DNA from: Bacillota bacterium
GTDB taxonomy: Bacteria; Bacillota; Desulfotomaculia; Desulfotomaculales; Desulfallaceae
DNA: 64,000 nucleotides
Reading direction: 5' to 3'
NCBI GenBank assembly: GCA_023439185.1
Contig: JAEXOR010000044.1
Span: forward strand, 62,001-126,000
Position 1 is the first letter of the stretch; the number at the start of each line of letters is the position of its first letter. This document shows positions 1-9,143 of this stretch, piece after piece. The position numbers and the translations under genes were made by a program. Below the pieces are notes generated by a model. That model was not told the origin of the DNA. It did not search any database and saw only the letters and a list, made by a program, of their open reading frames with translations.

Positions 1-903
1 ATGGTCCTTCTTTTTCTGCTTGCGGGCATCTCGGCGCGCTATTCTCTTTCCAAGCGTACCGACAGAGTGTTTGCAGGCGATCGCGCGAAACGCATACTCG
101 TTCCGGGAATCGCGGGGATATTCATCCTCGGCTGGATCGCAGGCGTTATTACGATGCATTACGCACCGGTGCTCGGAGAAAATCCGGAAGCGGTACCGCT
201 GGTCATAAAGTATATCATTGCCTGTCTTATAGGCATCGGACCCCTGTGGTTCGCCCATGAGCTGTTTATTATTTGCATGTTCCTGCTGCTGCTTCGGGCA
301 CTCGATAAAGGCGGCTGGCTCTGGAAGCTCGGCGGAAGGACAAGCCTCATTGTAATGCTGCTGCTGTTCTTCCCGATGTGGGGGGCGTCACAAATCGGAA
401 ATCTTCCTTATGTGACCGTGTACCGTTTTGGCATCTACCCGCTTGCCTTCCTGCTCGGCTATTATGTGTTTTCGCATAAAGGAGTCACGGAGAAATTGAA
501 GCGCCTGTGGCTGCCCTTCGGCGTTGCGGCGCTTGCGCTCGGCGTCTGGTACACAGTCGTCAACTACGGACAGAATTATGCCGAACCATCCCTCCTGAAA
601 AACTGGTTCACGAACCTCTATGTATGGATCGCCGTCCTCGCCCTGCTTGCCTGCGGTCAACGTTTCCTTGATTTCGAAAATCGGTTCACGAGATATATGA
701 CCAAGAACAATTTCAGCTTTTATGTGTTGCACTACCCGGTCATCGTCGGTACGGGATTTCTGGCCGTGGAGTACGCAAGTCTCCCGTTTATCTTCAACTA
801 TATCATCGTTCTCACCGCGGCAGTTGTCCTTGTGCCGTTGCTCATTGAAGTCATAAAGCGCATTCCCGTCCTGCGGTTTTTGCTTCTGGGGATCGTTAGA
901 TGA
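1..903 (+). CDS. Acyltransferase 3-family membrane protein (5' truncated)
   Basis: The reading frame is open from the first base, so the true start lies outside the window. The visible 300 residues contain about nine hydrophobic segments separated by short basic loops. This is the layout of acyltransferase-3/OpgC-like integral membrane enzymes that O-acylate surface sugars or glycans. The family's catalytic N-terminal His region is not visible, which fits the truncation. The segment near residues 235-250 (NNFSFYVLHYPVIV) resembles the late-helix motif of the family. Family assignment is reasonably sure; the substrate is unknown. Confidence 0.7.
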   Translation: MVLLFLLAGISARYSLSKRTDRVFAGDRAKRILVPGIAGIFILGWIAGVITMHYAPVLGENPEAVPLVIKYIIACLIGIGPLWFAHELFIICMFLLLLRALDKGGWLWKLGGRTSLIVMLLLFFPMWGASQIGNLPYVTVYRFGIYPLAFLLGYYVFSHKGVTEKLKRLWLPFGVAALALGVWYTVVNYGQNYAEPSLLKNWFTNLYVWIAVLALLACGQRFLDFENRFTRYMTKNNFSFYVLHYPVIVGTGFLAVEYASLPFIFNYIIVLTAAVVLVPLLIEVIKRIPVLRFLLLGIVR

Positions 904-964
904 CAAGGCAATAAAGGTAACTCTTGCCACAACGGGTTATAATATGTAACAATAGATACCGGGG

Positions 965-1381
965 GTGAGCAAGCTGGGAATCCTGGTCAAGAACGAAAAC
1001 CATATGTGTTTCGGATGCAGCGACCGAAACCCGATCGGACTAAAACTAAAGTTTAAATTAGATGGCGACATCTGCCGCACCGAATTTACGGCCGGGGAAG
1101 TGCACCAGGGCTGGAGCGGCTACATGCACGGCGGCTTGATTGCCGCCCTGCTGGATGAAACCATGGCTTGGTGGCTGTGGCTGAAGGGGATACCCATTAT
1201 GACCGCTGAAATGACCACCCGCTACAGCCTGGGGGTGCCGGTCAATGAAAAGCTGGTGGTGGAGTCATGGTGCGAAGCCGATAAAAGAGGAAAAGTATTT
1301 GAAATGGCCGCCCATATCCTGCTGCCCGACGGTACAGTGGCCGTCCGGGCCAAAGCCAAATTCATGAAGGTGGGCGCGTAA
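965..1381 (+). CDS. PaaI-type hotdog-fold thioesterase
   Basis: This 138-residue protein has the hotdog-fold pattern HGGLIAALLDETMAWW at residues 56-71. It is typical of PaaI/YbgC-like acyl-CoA thioesterases, where the HGG loop and a following acidic residue line the active site. The N-terminal MCFGCSDRNPIGLKL segment (residues 14-28) is seen in a common subgroup of small bacterial thioesterases. The start is GTG at 965; an ATG at codon 14 is the alternative, and neither has a strong ribosome-binding site. It lies 31 bases before the HD-domain gene and is probably co-transcribed with it. The acyl substrate cannot be told from sequence. Confidence 0.8.
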   Translation: MSKLGILVKNENHMCFGCSDRNPIGLKLKFKLDGDICRTEFTAGEVHQGWSGYMHGGLIAALLDETMAWWLWLKGIPIMTAEMTTRYSLGVPVNEKLVVESWCEADKRGKVFEMAAHILLPDGTVAVRAKAKFMKVGA

Positions 1382-1412
1382 TTTCAGGATAGTTATTCAG
1401 GGGGTTAATAAA

Positions 1413-1964
1413 GTGAACCGGGAAGAAGCGTACAAACTGTTAAAGCAGCATTTGAAGAACAAAAATTTGATTAAGCACTCGCTGGCCGTGGAGGCGGTGA
1501 TGCGGCACCTGGCCCGCCATTTTGGCGAGGATGAGGAAAAATGGGGTTTGGCCGGCCTGCTGCACGACATCGACTACGACCGCACCAAGGACGACCCGCA
1601 CCGGCACAGCCTGGAAGGGGCGGAGTTGCTGGAACAAACCGGTTTGCCCGCGGATGTGGTTTACGCGGTGAAAGTGCACAATGAAGTCCACGGGTTGCCC
1701 CGGGAGTCGCTGCTGGACAAGTCGCTTTACGCCACCGATCCGCTGACGGGATTAATCGTGGCTGGAGCGCTAATCAGGCCGGAAAAGAAGCTTTCCGCCA
1801 TCGACACCGCATTCCTGATGAACCGCTTCGGCGAAAAATCCTTTGCCCGGGGAGCCAACCGGGAGACCATGGCCGCCTGCTCGGAAATGGGTCTTTCCCT
1901 AGAAGAGTTCATGTCCCTGGGACTGGAAGCCATGCAGGGCATTGCCGACGAAATGGGCCTGTAA
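1413..1964 (+). CDS. HD-domain hydrolase
   Basis: A 183-residue HD-superfamily phosphohydrolase. The metal-binding HD pair is in LLHDIDYDRTKDDPHRHS (about residues 49-66), with an upstream conserved His in the first helix and a later KVHNE motif. These are the usual ligands of the HD fold. Single-domain proteins of this length (HDIG group) probably act on nucleotides or phosphate esters, but no substrate is established. The start is GTG with an AGGGGG Shine-Dalgarno sequence 9 bases upstream. It sits just upstream of smpB. Confidence 0.8.
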   Translation: MNREEAYKLLKQHLKNKNLIKHSLAVEAVMRHLARHFGEDEEKWGLAGLLHDIDYDRTKDDPHRHSLEGAELLEQTGLPADVVYAVKVHNEVHGLPRESLLDKSLYATDPLTGLIVAGALIRPEKKLSAIDTAFLMNRFGEKSFARGANRETMAACSEMGLSLEEFMSLGLEAMQGIADEMGL

Positions 1965-2105
1965 ACCATTGACAGATTGGCTCAGGGTAGGTATAATTAT
2001 TTATTGCCGCACCGAAACATTGATTTGTTTTAAGCCCTTCCTCTTTTGCAGGCGGGGCTTTGGCAGCTTTAACCGATGTTTTGTGCGGGGATAGAGGTGC
2101 TTTAT

Positions 2106-2561
2106 ATGCCGGCCAATACCATAACCAACCGTAAGGCCCGTCATGAATACCATATTGATGAAAAATTTGAAACCGGCATCGCATTGACCGGCACCGAGAT
2201 TAAGTCCATCCGGGCCGGCAAGGCCAATCTGCAGGACAGTTTCGCCCGGGTTGAAAACGGGGAACTGATCCTGTACAATATGCATATCAGCCCTTATGAA
2301 CAGGGCAACCGGTTCAACCACGAACCCAAGCGCCCGCGCAAGCTGTTAATGCACAAGCGTGAGATCATGCGGCTTTTAGGGCAGACAAAAGAAAAAGGGT
2401 ATTCACTGATCCCATTACGGCTTTATTTTACGCGGGGCTGGGTTAAAATCGAACTGGCCCTGGCCAGGGGCAAGAAAAAGTACGACAAGCGCGAAGACAT
2501 AGCCACCCGGGACGCCAAGCGGGAAATTGACCGGGCCATGAAAAGCAAGATGCAGCAGTAA
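2106..2561 (+). CDS. smpB: SsrA-binding protein SmpB
   Basis: SmpB delivers tmRNA to stalled ribosomes in trans-translation. The 151-residue product has the family's N-terminal NRKARHEYHI and GIALTGTEIKSIRAG motifs, the NPHEPKR-like loop (here FNHEPKRPRKLL) and a basic C-terminal tail (KYDKREDIATRDAKREIDRA). It has the usual length of about 150 residues. ATG 2106 was chosen over the in-frame ATG 2076 because it has GAGGTG 7 bases upstream and gives the canonical N-terminus. The gene lies directly upstream of ssrA, a common arrangement in Firmicutes. Confidence 0.96.
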   Translation: MPANTITNRKARHEYHIDEKFETGIALTGTEIKSIRAGKANLQDSFARVENGELILYNMHISPYEQGNRFNHEPKRPRKLLMHKREIMRLLGQTKEKGYSLIPLRLYFTRGWVKIELALARGKKKYDKREDIATRDAKREIDRAMKSKMQQ

Positions 2562-2588
2562 TTTTGGCGTATAACAGATTTTAATTAT

Positions 2589-2947
2589 GGGGGCGAAACG
2601 GTTTCGACGGGGGAAGTTGTGGCAGGATAAGCGAGCCGGGGTTCCATCAGCCCGTAAAACGGTGGAACAGTTAATATAACTGCCAATAACGAAAATTACG
2701 CTCTAGCTGCTTAATTGCAGCTAGCATCCCACCCGCACCGGCCTGTGGAGCGGGGTTCGGGGTGTCATTAATACAGGATTACTCTTAAACCAATTCTCGG
2801 AGGTTTTAGGGGACATTCATCGAGATAGCTCCGGCGAAGCCTGGTTGTGGGCGCCAACGGAGCGAAGCCTAAAACACAACCTACGCTCGTAGAAGGTCTT
2901 GTGGCTCTTCTTTCGGACGGTGGGTTCAACTCCCCCCGCCTCCACCA
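2589..2947 (+). ncRNA. ssrA: Transfer-messenger RNA (tmRNA)
   Basis: The 5' end GGGGGCGAAACGGTTTCGACGG and the 3' end GCCTCCACCA form the tRNA-like acceptor stem, and the CCA is encoded. The T-arm sequence GGTTCAACTCCCCCC is present near 2930. The internal tag frame runs 2682-2711 and encodes ANNENYALAA, followed by a TAA stop at 2712. With the charged alanine this gives a normal ALAA-COOH degradation tag. Length (359 nt) and position after smpB are typical. It is one piece, with no sign of a permuted or split form. Confidence 0.97.
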
Positions 2948-2978
2948 ATATTTACCAATTAAAAGCGAGTGTCTGTCT

Positions 2979-3025
2979 AACTGGAAGCATAAGTTTGCCG
3001 CTCCGGCAAGCTTATGCTTCCAGTT
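2979..3025 (+). terminator. Long hairpin after tmRNA, probable terminator
   Basis: Two 22-base arms (2979-3000 and 3004-3025) with one mismatch, which would be a G-U pair in RNA, enclose a 3-base loop. A short T-rich stretch follows. It lies 31 bases past the tmRNA CCA end. It could equally be a palindromic remnant of an element that inserted at ssrA. Confidence 0.65.
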
Positions 3026-3029
3026 ACAG

Positions 3030-3565
3030 TTTTGCCCGTTGCATTACTGAAACCACTATTAGAATTAGCGAGAAAACTTGGCTAATAGTTCGAGAAGATG
3101 AATACCTGAATGTCATATGTGGACAACATCAGTCATCTTACCTTTTACCTAAAGAACTTGTAAAATTCCATCAATCGCTTTTTTCCGTCGATAATGAAGA
3201 TGTGTTAAACAATTTACTTGAAGCCTTTTACATGGATCAGGAAAAAGGCTGGACTCTGCTAAATAAAGGGAAAGTAATAGGAAGCATTGAATTTAGTATT
3301 GAAAAACTTGTTCTGGGCTTGTCTGAGAGGGGCTACGAGAAGCTTGATGCTGAAAGCAAGCTGCTTGAAAAAGAAATCTAGAATATAATCAAATGAGAAA
3401 TATTTCTCTTTATCAACAGGAGATTTATCAGAAGAAGAACCAAATGATCTATGATACACGCCAAGATTCGACATGGAAACTGTCGAAAAAGAGCTTATAG
3501 AAGTTAAGAAAACGCTTAAAGACAATGAATCATTTCGACGGTTTATTGAACTGATTTTGAAATAG
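3030..3565 (+). pseudogene. Decayed, 5'-truncated gene next to ssrA
   Basis: A coding-like frame (3030-3381) has no usable start codon before it and ends in LDAESKLLEKEI. After a +1 shift, a second frame (about 3390-3565) reads NEKYFSLSTGDLSEEEPNDL, then a TGA, then a Glu/Lys-rich helix ending FRRFIELILK. The two parts look like one gene that has lost its 5' end, gained a frameshift and gained a stop. No family was recognised. Low GC and the position behind ssrA suggest the remains of an inserted element. Confidence 0.45.
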
Positions 3566-3693
3566 GCGGGATAAAGGAAAAATAATAGGATTATAATGTC
3601 TTCGGCTATGAAAGCAAGAAGAAAGGGTTATGCTAAACAACCTTTTTGCTTTCTTTATTTGATAAGATGAAATTACTTACTGAGGAGAGCTTT

Positions 3694-5519
3694 ATGGTAT
3701 GTAATATTTGCAAGAAAGGTAATGACTTTTCACCTATTCACTTAACAGAGGACCTGCAAAAAGGCTGTCCAAAGTGTAGTAAGGTCATTGATTTGATTAG
3801 CAACTCCAGTAAATATCTTGATATCTATACCATGGATCTGCTTAATTTTTTATTTGAGAATGCGCCTGTACAAATAGAAGATAAAATTTTAGTAGTTAAC
3901 AGGAAGAAAATTCAATTAAAACGGTTAGATGCAGAAAGTGTAATAGAAGAGTTGCTAAAACGGTTAGACCTAACAGATAAAGTATTTGCGGGAATCGAGC
4001 AGATTGTATCTTTTTGCAACCGTGTTATTGGTTTTTTATTAGATGATTTTCTGGAGATAATCAATTCAAATCCGCAAGGATACGTAATTTATCTAATCCA
4101 AATTTTAGAATATAATCTTTTCTTAACATTCGTAATTATAGGTTATTTACAGAATAAGATTAAAGGGACCCAAATGCCCATTGGAGATGAGGATATATTT
4201 GATAATATATTAATTCGAACTTTATCTAATTTGGATATGGTTAGTGAGGATGCTTTTAGAAAAGTTTATAAAGAAATAGAAAGTTTAATAGCTCAAGATA
4301 AGGATTCGATACAAATTGCAATCCAGATGGCAATGGGATGCAAAAAAACCACAAAGAGCCTGTTGAAATAAATACCTTTCGAATTGAAAAACTAATTTGT
4401 CTAACTCGTGCTATTGGTCATATAATTTACATTCGGGATATAACCAAAAATAAAATATTTGCTAAACAAGAGATAAAAATTGATTCACGTGGACATATTA
4501 ACATTAATAGACCTGATGATTTTGATCAGATATTCAAAAATCTTAGAAACATTTTTTTTGAAACAAAGATCAAAAGAAAAGATTATCCTATCCAAATAGA
4601 AGAAGAGAGCAAAGATAAAATTAATTTGTTATGTAGAATTTACCTTGGATTTGATACAAAGGATGTTTTAAATTTTAATAATATGCTATTTAGTTTCTAT
4701 AGCAAAAGAGACGAATTTTTGATTGGTACTATTCAATATTTTGAGAAGCTAGCTGAAAGTATATTAGGTCCAGATATCGAAAATAATAAAGCGTTTATAA
4801 AAAATTTTTATTATTCTCCTATAATATTGAATTATTATGATGCGACAATAAAAAAAGGAAATAGGATGCTTAGGAAATGTCTCATACCAGTAGTTGATGA
4901 TATTATAGCTTGTCCGGTAAGTATACTTAAATTTGCTACTATGGGTTTATATTTAGATATACTAGAAAGAAAAATTGAGAATGAACCTTTAAAGAGAGAG
5001 CTTCAGAAAGTTTATGAACAAATCGACAAAAATTTTGAAAAAAGAGTCTGCCAAGAAATCATAAATGAATTATCCGCAAAAGCAAGGAATAATGTATATA
5101 AAATCCCAATTCGGACTACTGCACGGTTTGTTACTTTGCCAAATGAAATTGATGTCCTGGCATTATATGCGGGATGAATATTTGTTATAGAATGTAAAAA
5201 TCTTCCCTTTAAGCATGGTATGCAAGAGATAGGAAATGAGTTAGATGAATTTAGGAAAACAGGTTACAAAAGTATAAATAATAAGTTGAGAATTAAAATT
5301 CAATCAGTCAAAGATCATTTAGAAGTAATCATTCCATATATTGGTATTGAATTAACCGAATTAGAGAATTATGAACCTATTGGTATTATAGTGACAAATT
5401 TTTTTTCCTTTTCAAATGTGTTAAACGATAAATTATATCCAATCATTCCTTTCGATATTTTAGTTGATTGGTTAAGATCTAACAGATGGAAGGATGAAAT
5501 GAATACTAATGCTATCTAA
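3694..5519 (+). pseudogene. Interrupted PD-(D/E)XK nuclease-like gene
   Basis: Three consecutive reading frames appear to be one gene of about 610 codons. The N-terminal part starts at ATG 3694, with GAGGAG 7 bases upstream, and carries a CNIC...CPKC zinc-ribbon-like pair. It ends at 4371. The next frame (from about 4338) can be joined across the seven-A run at 4342-4348. It continues to TGA 5175-5177, after which the same frame goes on to 5519. The stop falls between NEIDVLALYAG and IFVIECKN, which together form the D...ExK catalytic signature of PD-(D/E)XK nucleases. GC is low throughout. The nuclease assignment rests on this motif alone. The breaks could be real decay or, for the A7 run, a sequencing error or a slippery site. 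Confidence 0.6.
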
Positions 5520-5873
5520 TGCTTACGCGCACCAGCGATAAGACTCATGAAACATGTTTTTAGGTGAATCCCAGAGGGGAGATAACGCCCTTGCAGGAGG
5601 GCCGCAGGGAAGTCTTTACAGACGGAGCCCCCGCATATAGTAAAATAGAAAACCGGCGGGAGATATTAAACAATACATGTTTCGCGAAGCCGCCCCGTTG
5701 GTGAAAAAACATGACCGCGTGGGGGTGGCTGTTAAGGCTTATGGATACGGGTCGAAGTGAATAAAGTAAAGCTCCTGCTCCGACGGGCTGTCTTATATTG
5801 ACAGTCTATATCAAAATTAATATAACTACTCAAAATCAATATATCGATAAAGGTAAAAAATAATCGCCACCTA
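5520..5873. other. Gap without a recognisable gene
   Basis: About 350 bases between the broken nuclease and the toxin-antitoxin pair. The part before 5760 has higher GC than its flanks and holds a 27-codon frame ending KAYGYGSK that looks like the tail of a lost gene. The part after 5780 is AT-rich. Nothing else was supported. Confidence 0.4.
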
Positions 5874-6147
5874 AGAATTTTTGGGGTAGAATAATCTTTA
5901 AGGGGTGAGTGCGAATGGCTGTTGAAAGAATTTTTGATGAGATAAAAAAACTTTCTTCGGTTGATCGTTATAGACTGCGCATCATGCTTGAAACTAATGA
6001 AATTAGTGGAGATGATATTGAGGCTTCCAAGCGCGCAGCTGGGGGTTGGGCAGATATTGATGCAGAAAAGATGATTGAAGATATTTATAAAAGCCGTGAT
6101 AATAGCCCTGGCAGGATGGGTGTTGATTGGTGATGGCAAAATACCTG
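5874..6147. repeat. Direct repeat, copy 1 (antitoxin region)
   Basis: About 274 bases, from TTTTTGGGGTAGAATAATC through the whole antitoxin gene into the first five toxin codons. They recur almost unchanged at 11104-11381. Similarity ends inside the toxin gene. Confidence 0.85.
5915..6133 (+). CDS. Antitoxin of a VapBC-type pair
   Basis: A 72-residue acidic protein (MAVERIFDEIKKLSSVDRYR...) ending GRMGVDW. It sits directly before a PIN-domain toxin, with the antitoxin stop and toxin ATG overlapping by one base (TGATG), which implies translational coupling. The C-terminal half (IEASKRAAGGWADIDAEKMIEDIYKSR) is predicted helical and probably wraps the toxin. No standard ribbon-helix-helix or AbrB domain is obvious. 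ATG 5915 is preferred over GTG 5909 for its spacing to AGGGG. Confidence 0.8.
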   Translation: MAVERIFDEIKKLSSVDRYRLRIMLETNEISGDDIEASKRAAGGWADIDAEKMIEDIYKSRDNSPGRMGVDW

Positions 6148-6534
6148 TTAGATACCGATTGGGCAGTTTATTATCTCCGGGGTAAAAATCAGTTTGTAAA
6201 AGCTATTGATAAGTACCGCGAGGAAGGTATAGCAATAAGTACAATTTCTATCGGTGAGCTATACGATGGAATCTACAGGAGTCAAAATCCAGAACAAAAA
6301 GAAGTTGTTTTACTTGATTTTTTAAAGGGTTTCAGAGTTATTAATATAACAAAACCAATAGCACGTGTTTTTGGTAAAAGGCGTGCAGAACTTAAAAATA
6401 AGGATTTAACTGTCAGCGACCTTGATCTTTTAATTGCTTGTGCAGCAGAATATTATGATTTGAGTATACTAACTAATAACCGAAAGCACTTTAAGAAAAT
6501 ACCCGGCATTAAGGATATAATATCACTTGCGTGA
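6133..6534 (+). CDS. vapC: PIN-domain toxin (VapC family)
   Basis: A 133-residue PIN-domain ribonuclease. The acidic metal-binding residues are visible in YLLDTDWAVYYLRG (residues 4-17), in the Glu of ISIGELYDGIYRS, and in the SDLDLLIACAAEYYDLSILTNNRKHF block near the C-terminus. VapC toxins cleave initiator tRNA or rRNA loops; the target here is unknown. The gene is intact, unlike the second locus at 11366 where only its first codons survive. Confidence 0.9.
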   Translation: MAKYLLDTDWAVYYLRGKNQFVKAIDKYREEGIAISTISIGELYDGIYRSQNPEQKEVVLLDFLKGFRVINITKPIARVFGKRRAELKNKDLTVSDLDLLIACAAEYYDLSILTNNRKHFKKIPGIKDIISLA

Positions 6535-6702
6535 ATGAAATCTTCAGCTTTTCAAAAATTAAGGCCCAGTGGTGCATTGCAACTAGGCCCATTCATGATT
6601 AGGGCGTGGATCGGTGTAATATAAGGATATAAAGGGATAATTTTTGACTGTGCATACATCGACAAGCGGCCCGCCTCCACTATACATACAGGAGGAAAAG
6701 TT

Positions 6703-6954
6703 ATGCCTGTACTTAACAATTATGTTGCCGGCTCCTTAGGAAACGCATCTTATAAAATGCTTGAAGACAATAGTTTTTATGGGGAAATAAAAAAATGCCC
6801 GGGAGTCTGGGCAAATGAAAGTACCCTTGAGGAATGCCGCAGGGTGCTTCAGGAAGTGTTGGAAGGATGGTTATTGCTGAAATTAAGAGACCGTGACCCA
6901 TTGCCACTTATTAAAGGAATTAACCTAATTCATTGCCCTACCTTAAACCAGTGA
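6703..6954 (+). CDS. HicB-like small protein
   Basis: An 83-residue protein with the HicB/UPF0150 core: YGEIKKCPGVWANESTLEECRRVLQEVLEGWLLLKL at about residues 26-61. This resembles the partly degraded RNase H fold of HicB antitoxins. It has a strong AGGAGG ribosome-binding site 6 bases before ATG 6703. No HicA toxin is adjacent, and it lacks a C-terminal DNA-binding extension, so it is an orphan. Its last 25 bases overlap the 3' end of convergent thiD. Confidence 0.75.
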   Translation: MPVLNNYVAGSLGNASYKMLEDNSFYGEIKKCPGVWANESTLEECRRVLQEVLEGWLLLKLRDRDPLPLIKGINLIHCPTLNQ

Positions 6955-7745
6955 TTAACCGGCCCGTTTCCTTTGCCGATGGGCGTGGCAGTTCTAATGG
7001 CGCCGCTAAGGAATGCTTCCGCCTTGTGAACTGCCCCAGGCATATCCATGCCCAATGCCAGGCAGGCGGCAATGGCTGCGGAAAGGGTACATCCGGTGCC
7101 ATGCGTACTGGTTGTGGCAATTCTGGGATTGAATATTTCTTTAAAGTAATCGCCGTTTGTCAGTAGGTCTACAGCAAACTCATCCTCGCCGGCAAACTGC
7201 CTGTGTCCTCCCTTTAAAAGCACCCATTTGGCCCCCATGTCCAGTATGCGTAAAGCTGCGTCCTGTAAACTTTCCACAGATTTAATTATTTTTCCGGTAA
7301 GTATTTCAGCCTCGTAAAGGTTCGGGGTAACCACCAGGCTTAAAGGAAAAATAGCTTTGATATAAGTTTTTATCGCATCCTCCTGTAGAAGCCTGTGGCC
7401 GCTTGTTGACACCATCACTGGGTCTACCACAAGATTCATGATCCTGTGCGTTGTAACCCGGTCGGCAACTGTCTCCACGATTTCCGGGCTGCCGAGCATG
7501 CCGGTTTTAACGGCGTCAGTGCCGATGTCTTCAATGACCGCGTCAATCTGGGCCGCCACCAGGTCCGGAGAGAGGATTTGCACTTTTTTTACCCCCAGGG
7601 TGTTCTGGGCAGTAACGGCGGTAATAGCTGAAGTACCAAACACCCGAAAATTTACAAAGGTTTTTAAATCCGCCTGTATTCCTGCTCCGCCGCCTGAATC
7701 GGATCCGGCTATGGTCATGGCGCGAGGTATACTCTGCAATTTCAT
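6930..7745 (-). CDS. thiD: Hydroxymethylpyrimidine/phosphomethylpyrimidine kinase
   Basis: ThiD phosphorylates HMP and HMP-P to HMP-PP, the pyrimidine half of thiamine. The 271-residue protein is of the ribokinase fold, with the N-terminal TIAGSDSGGGAGIQADLKTF motif and the C-terminal THGTGCTLSAAIAA anion-hole/catalytic-base motif. It is the last gene of the thiM-thiE-thiC-thiD operon, 98 bases after thiC, and falls under the TPP riboswitch upstream of thiM. The length is normal. Confidence 0.95.
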   Translation of the reverse strand: MKLQSIPRAMTIAGSDSGGGAGIQADLKTFVNFRVFGTSAITAVTAQNTLGVKKVQILSPDLVAAQIDAVIEDIGTDAVKTGMLGSPEIVETVADRVTTHRIMNLVVDPVMVSTSGHRLLQEDAIKTYIKAIFPLSLVVTPNLYEAEILTGKIIKSVESLQDAALRILDMGAKWVLLKGGHRQFAGEDEFAVDLLTNGDYFKEIFNPRIATTSTHGTGCTLSAAIAACLALGMDMPGAVHKAEAFLSGAIRTATPIGKGNGPVNHWFKVGQ

Positions 7746-7843
7746 TTTTATTACCCGTTTTCTTTAAAGTGATTAAACCCGCCGGGTCTAAGTTTACCTT
7801 ATTCCCGGCCGGTAAAACCAGTTCTTGGTTGAGGCTTTGCTCT

Positions 7844-9130
7844 TTAATGGTGTCTTAAAGCTTTATTCATGTTGCGCACGGCACACATCTTACCGCACAT
7901 GGTGCAGGAATCTTCAACCTCAGGCTGAGACTCGGCCCTGTAGCGGCGGGCTTTTTCAGGGTCAATGGCCAGTGCAAACATTTTAGTCCAATCCAGGTTG
8001 CGCCTGGCTTCACTCATTTGGTCGTCCCACTGCCGCGACCCCGGTATGCCCTTGGCCAGGTCGGCTGCGTGAGCGGCAATGCGCGAGGCGATAATGCCTT
8101 CCTTCATATCTTCCAGGGTCGGCAGACGCAGGTGTTCGGCCGGAGTGACATAGCATAAGAAATCGGCGCCGTTGGCGGCGGCAATGGCGCCTCCGATGGC
8201 GCTGGTGATATGGTCGTAACCAGGCGCAATATCGGTCACCAGCGGGCCCAATACATAAAAGGGCGCGCCGTGGCAGAGCCTTTTTTCCAGCAGCATGTTG
8301 GCGGCTATCTCATTGAGAGCCATGTGCCCCGGGCCTTCAATCATAACCTGGACATTCTTCTCCCAGGCTCTTTTAGTCAACTCTCCCAGCACGATTAGCT
8401 CCTGTACCTGGGAAGCGTCAGTGGCGTCTTTAATGCTTCCCGGACGGCAGGCGTCCCCCAGGCTGATGGTTACATCAAAGCGTCGGCAAATTTCCAGCAG
8501 GTCGTCAAAGTATTCGTAAAAGGGGTTTTCCCTGTTGTTTATTTCCATCCAGGCAAAGAGCAGCGCGCCGCCTCTGGAAACTATATTGGTAAGCCGGGGA
8601 TTGTCTTTAAGCCTTTGCGCGGTTTCCCGGTTAATGCCGGCATGAACGGTTATAAAGTCCACGCCGTCACGGGCGTGTTTTTCCGCCACTCCCAGAAATT
8701 CTTCCGCACGAATGTCTTCCAGTTCTTTATCATAAAACCCTATCGCGTCATATACCGGAACGGTGCCGACGGCAACGGGGGAGAATTGAATCAGCTGCCG
8801 CCTGAATTGCTCCGTTTTGCCGAAACAGCTCAAGTCCATGATGGCGTCAGCCTTCATTTCCACTGCCAGGCGCACCTTTTCCATTTCGGAGGCTGCGTCG
8901 CAGCAGTCCTTGGAAACCCCCAAATTAACATTTATTTTTGTTTTTAATTCCTGGCCAATGCCGCAGGGGTCCAGGGAGGTGTGATTAATGTTGGCTGGAA
9001 TAACAACACTGCCCCGGGCTATCAGGTCGCGGAGCTTTTCCCCGGCGATGTTTTCCTTTCCGGCGACAGCTTCCATTTCTTTGGTTACAACACCCTGCCG
9101 GGCCGCCTCCATCTGTGTATTGTAAGACAT
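7844..9130 (-). CDS. thiC: Phosphomethylpyrimidine synthase ThiC
   Basis: ThiC is the radical-SAM enzyme that rearranges aminoimidazole ribotide to HMP-P. The 428-residue protein is the short, anaerobe-type form. It carries the C-terminal cluster motif CTMCGKMCAV (residues about 413-422), the EGPGHMALNEIAANM block and the FLCYVTPAEHL motif. The start ATG 9130 has AGGAGG at good distance. It sits 14 bases after thiE. Two paralogues, bzaA and bzaB at 47-49.7 kb, share the fold but serve cobamide synthesis. Operon context separates this one as the thiamine enzyme. Confidence 0.95.
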   Translation of the reverse strand: MSYNTQMEAARQGVVTKEMEAVAGKENIAGEKLRDLIARGSVVIPANINHTSLDPCGIGQELKTKINVNLGVSKDCCDAASEMEKVRLAVEMKADAIMDLSCFGKTEQFRRQLIQFSPVAVGTVPVYDAIGFYDKELEDIRAEEFLGVAEKHARDGVDFITVHAGINRETAQRLKDNPRLTNIVSRGGALLFAWMEINNRENPFYEYFDDLLEICRRFDVTISLGDACRPGSIKDATDASQVQELIVLGELTKRAWEKNVQVMIEGPGHMALNEIAANMLLEKRLCHGAPFYVLGPLVTDIAPGYDHITSAIGGAIAAANGADFLCYVTPAEHLRLPTLEDMKEGIIASRIAAHAADLAKGIPGSRQWDDQMSEARRNLDWTKMFALAIDPEKARRYRAESQPEVEDSCTMCGKMCAVRNMNKALRHH

Positions 9131-9143
9131 AAATGTTCCTCCT

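Noticed and set aside
2847..3050. Frames overlapping the 3' half of tmRNA
   Set aside because: They run through the tRNA-like end of ssrA and its hairpin; RNA structure explains the sequence.
5175..5177. Selenocysteine codon in the nuclease-like gene
   Set aside because: No SECIS-like hairpin follows directly and the family has no selenoproteins; a nonsense mutation is simpler, given the other break in the gene.
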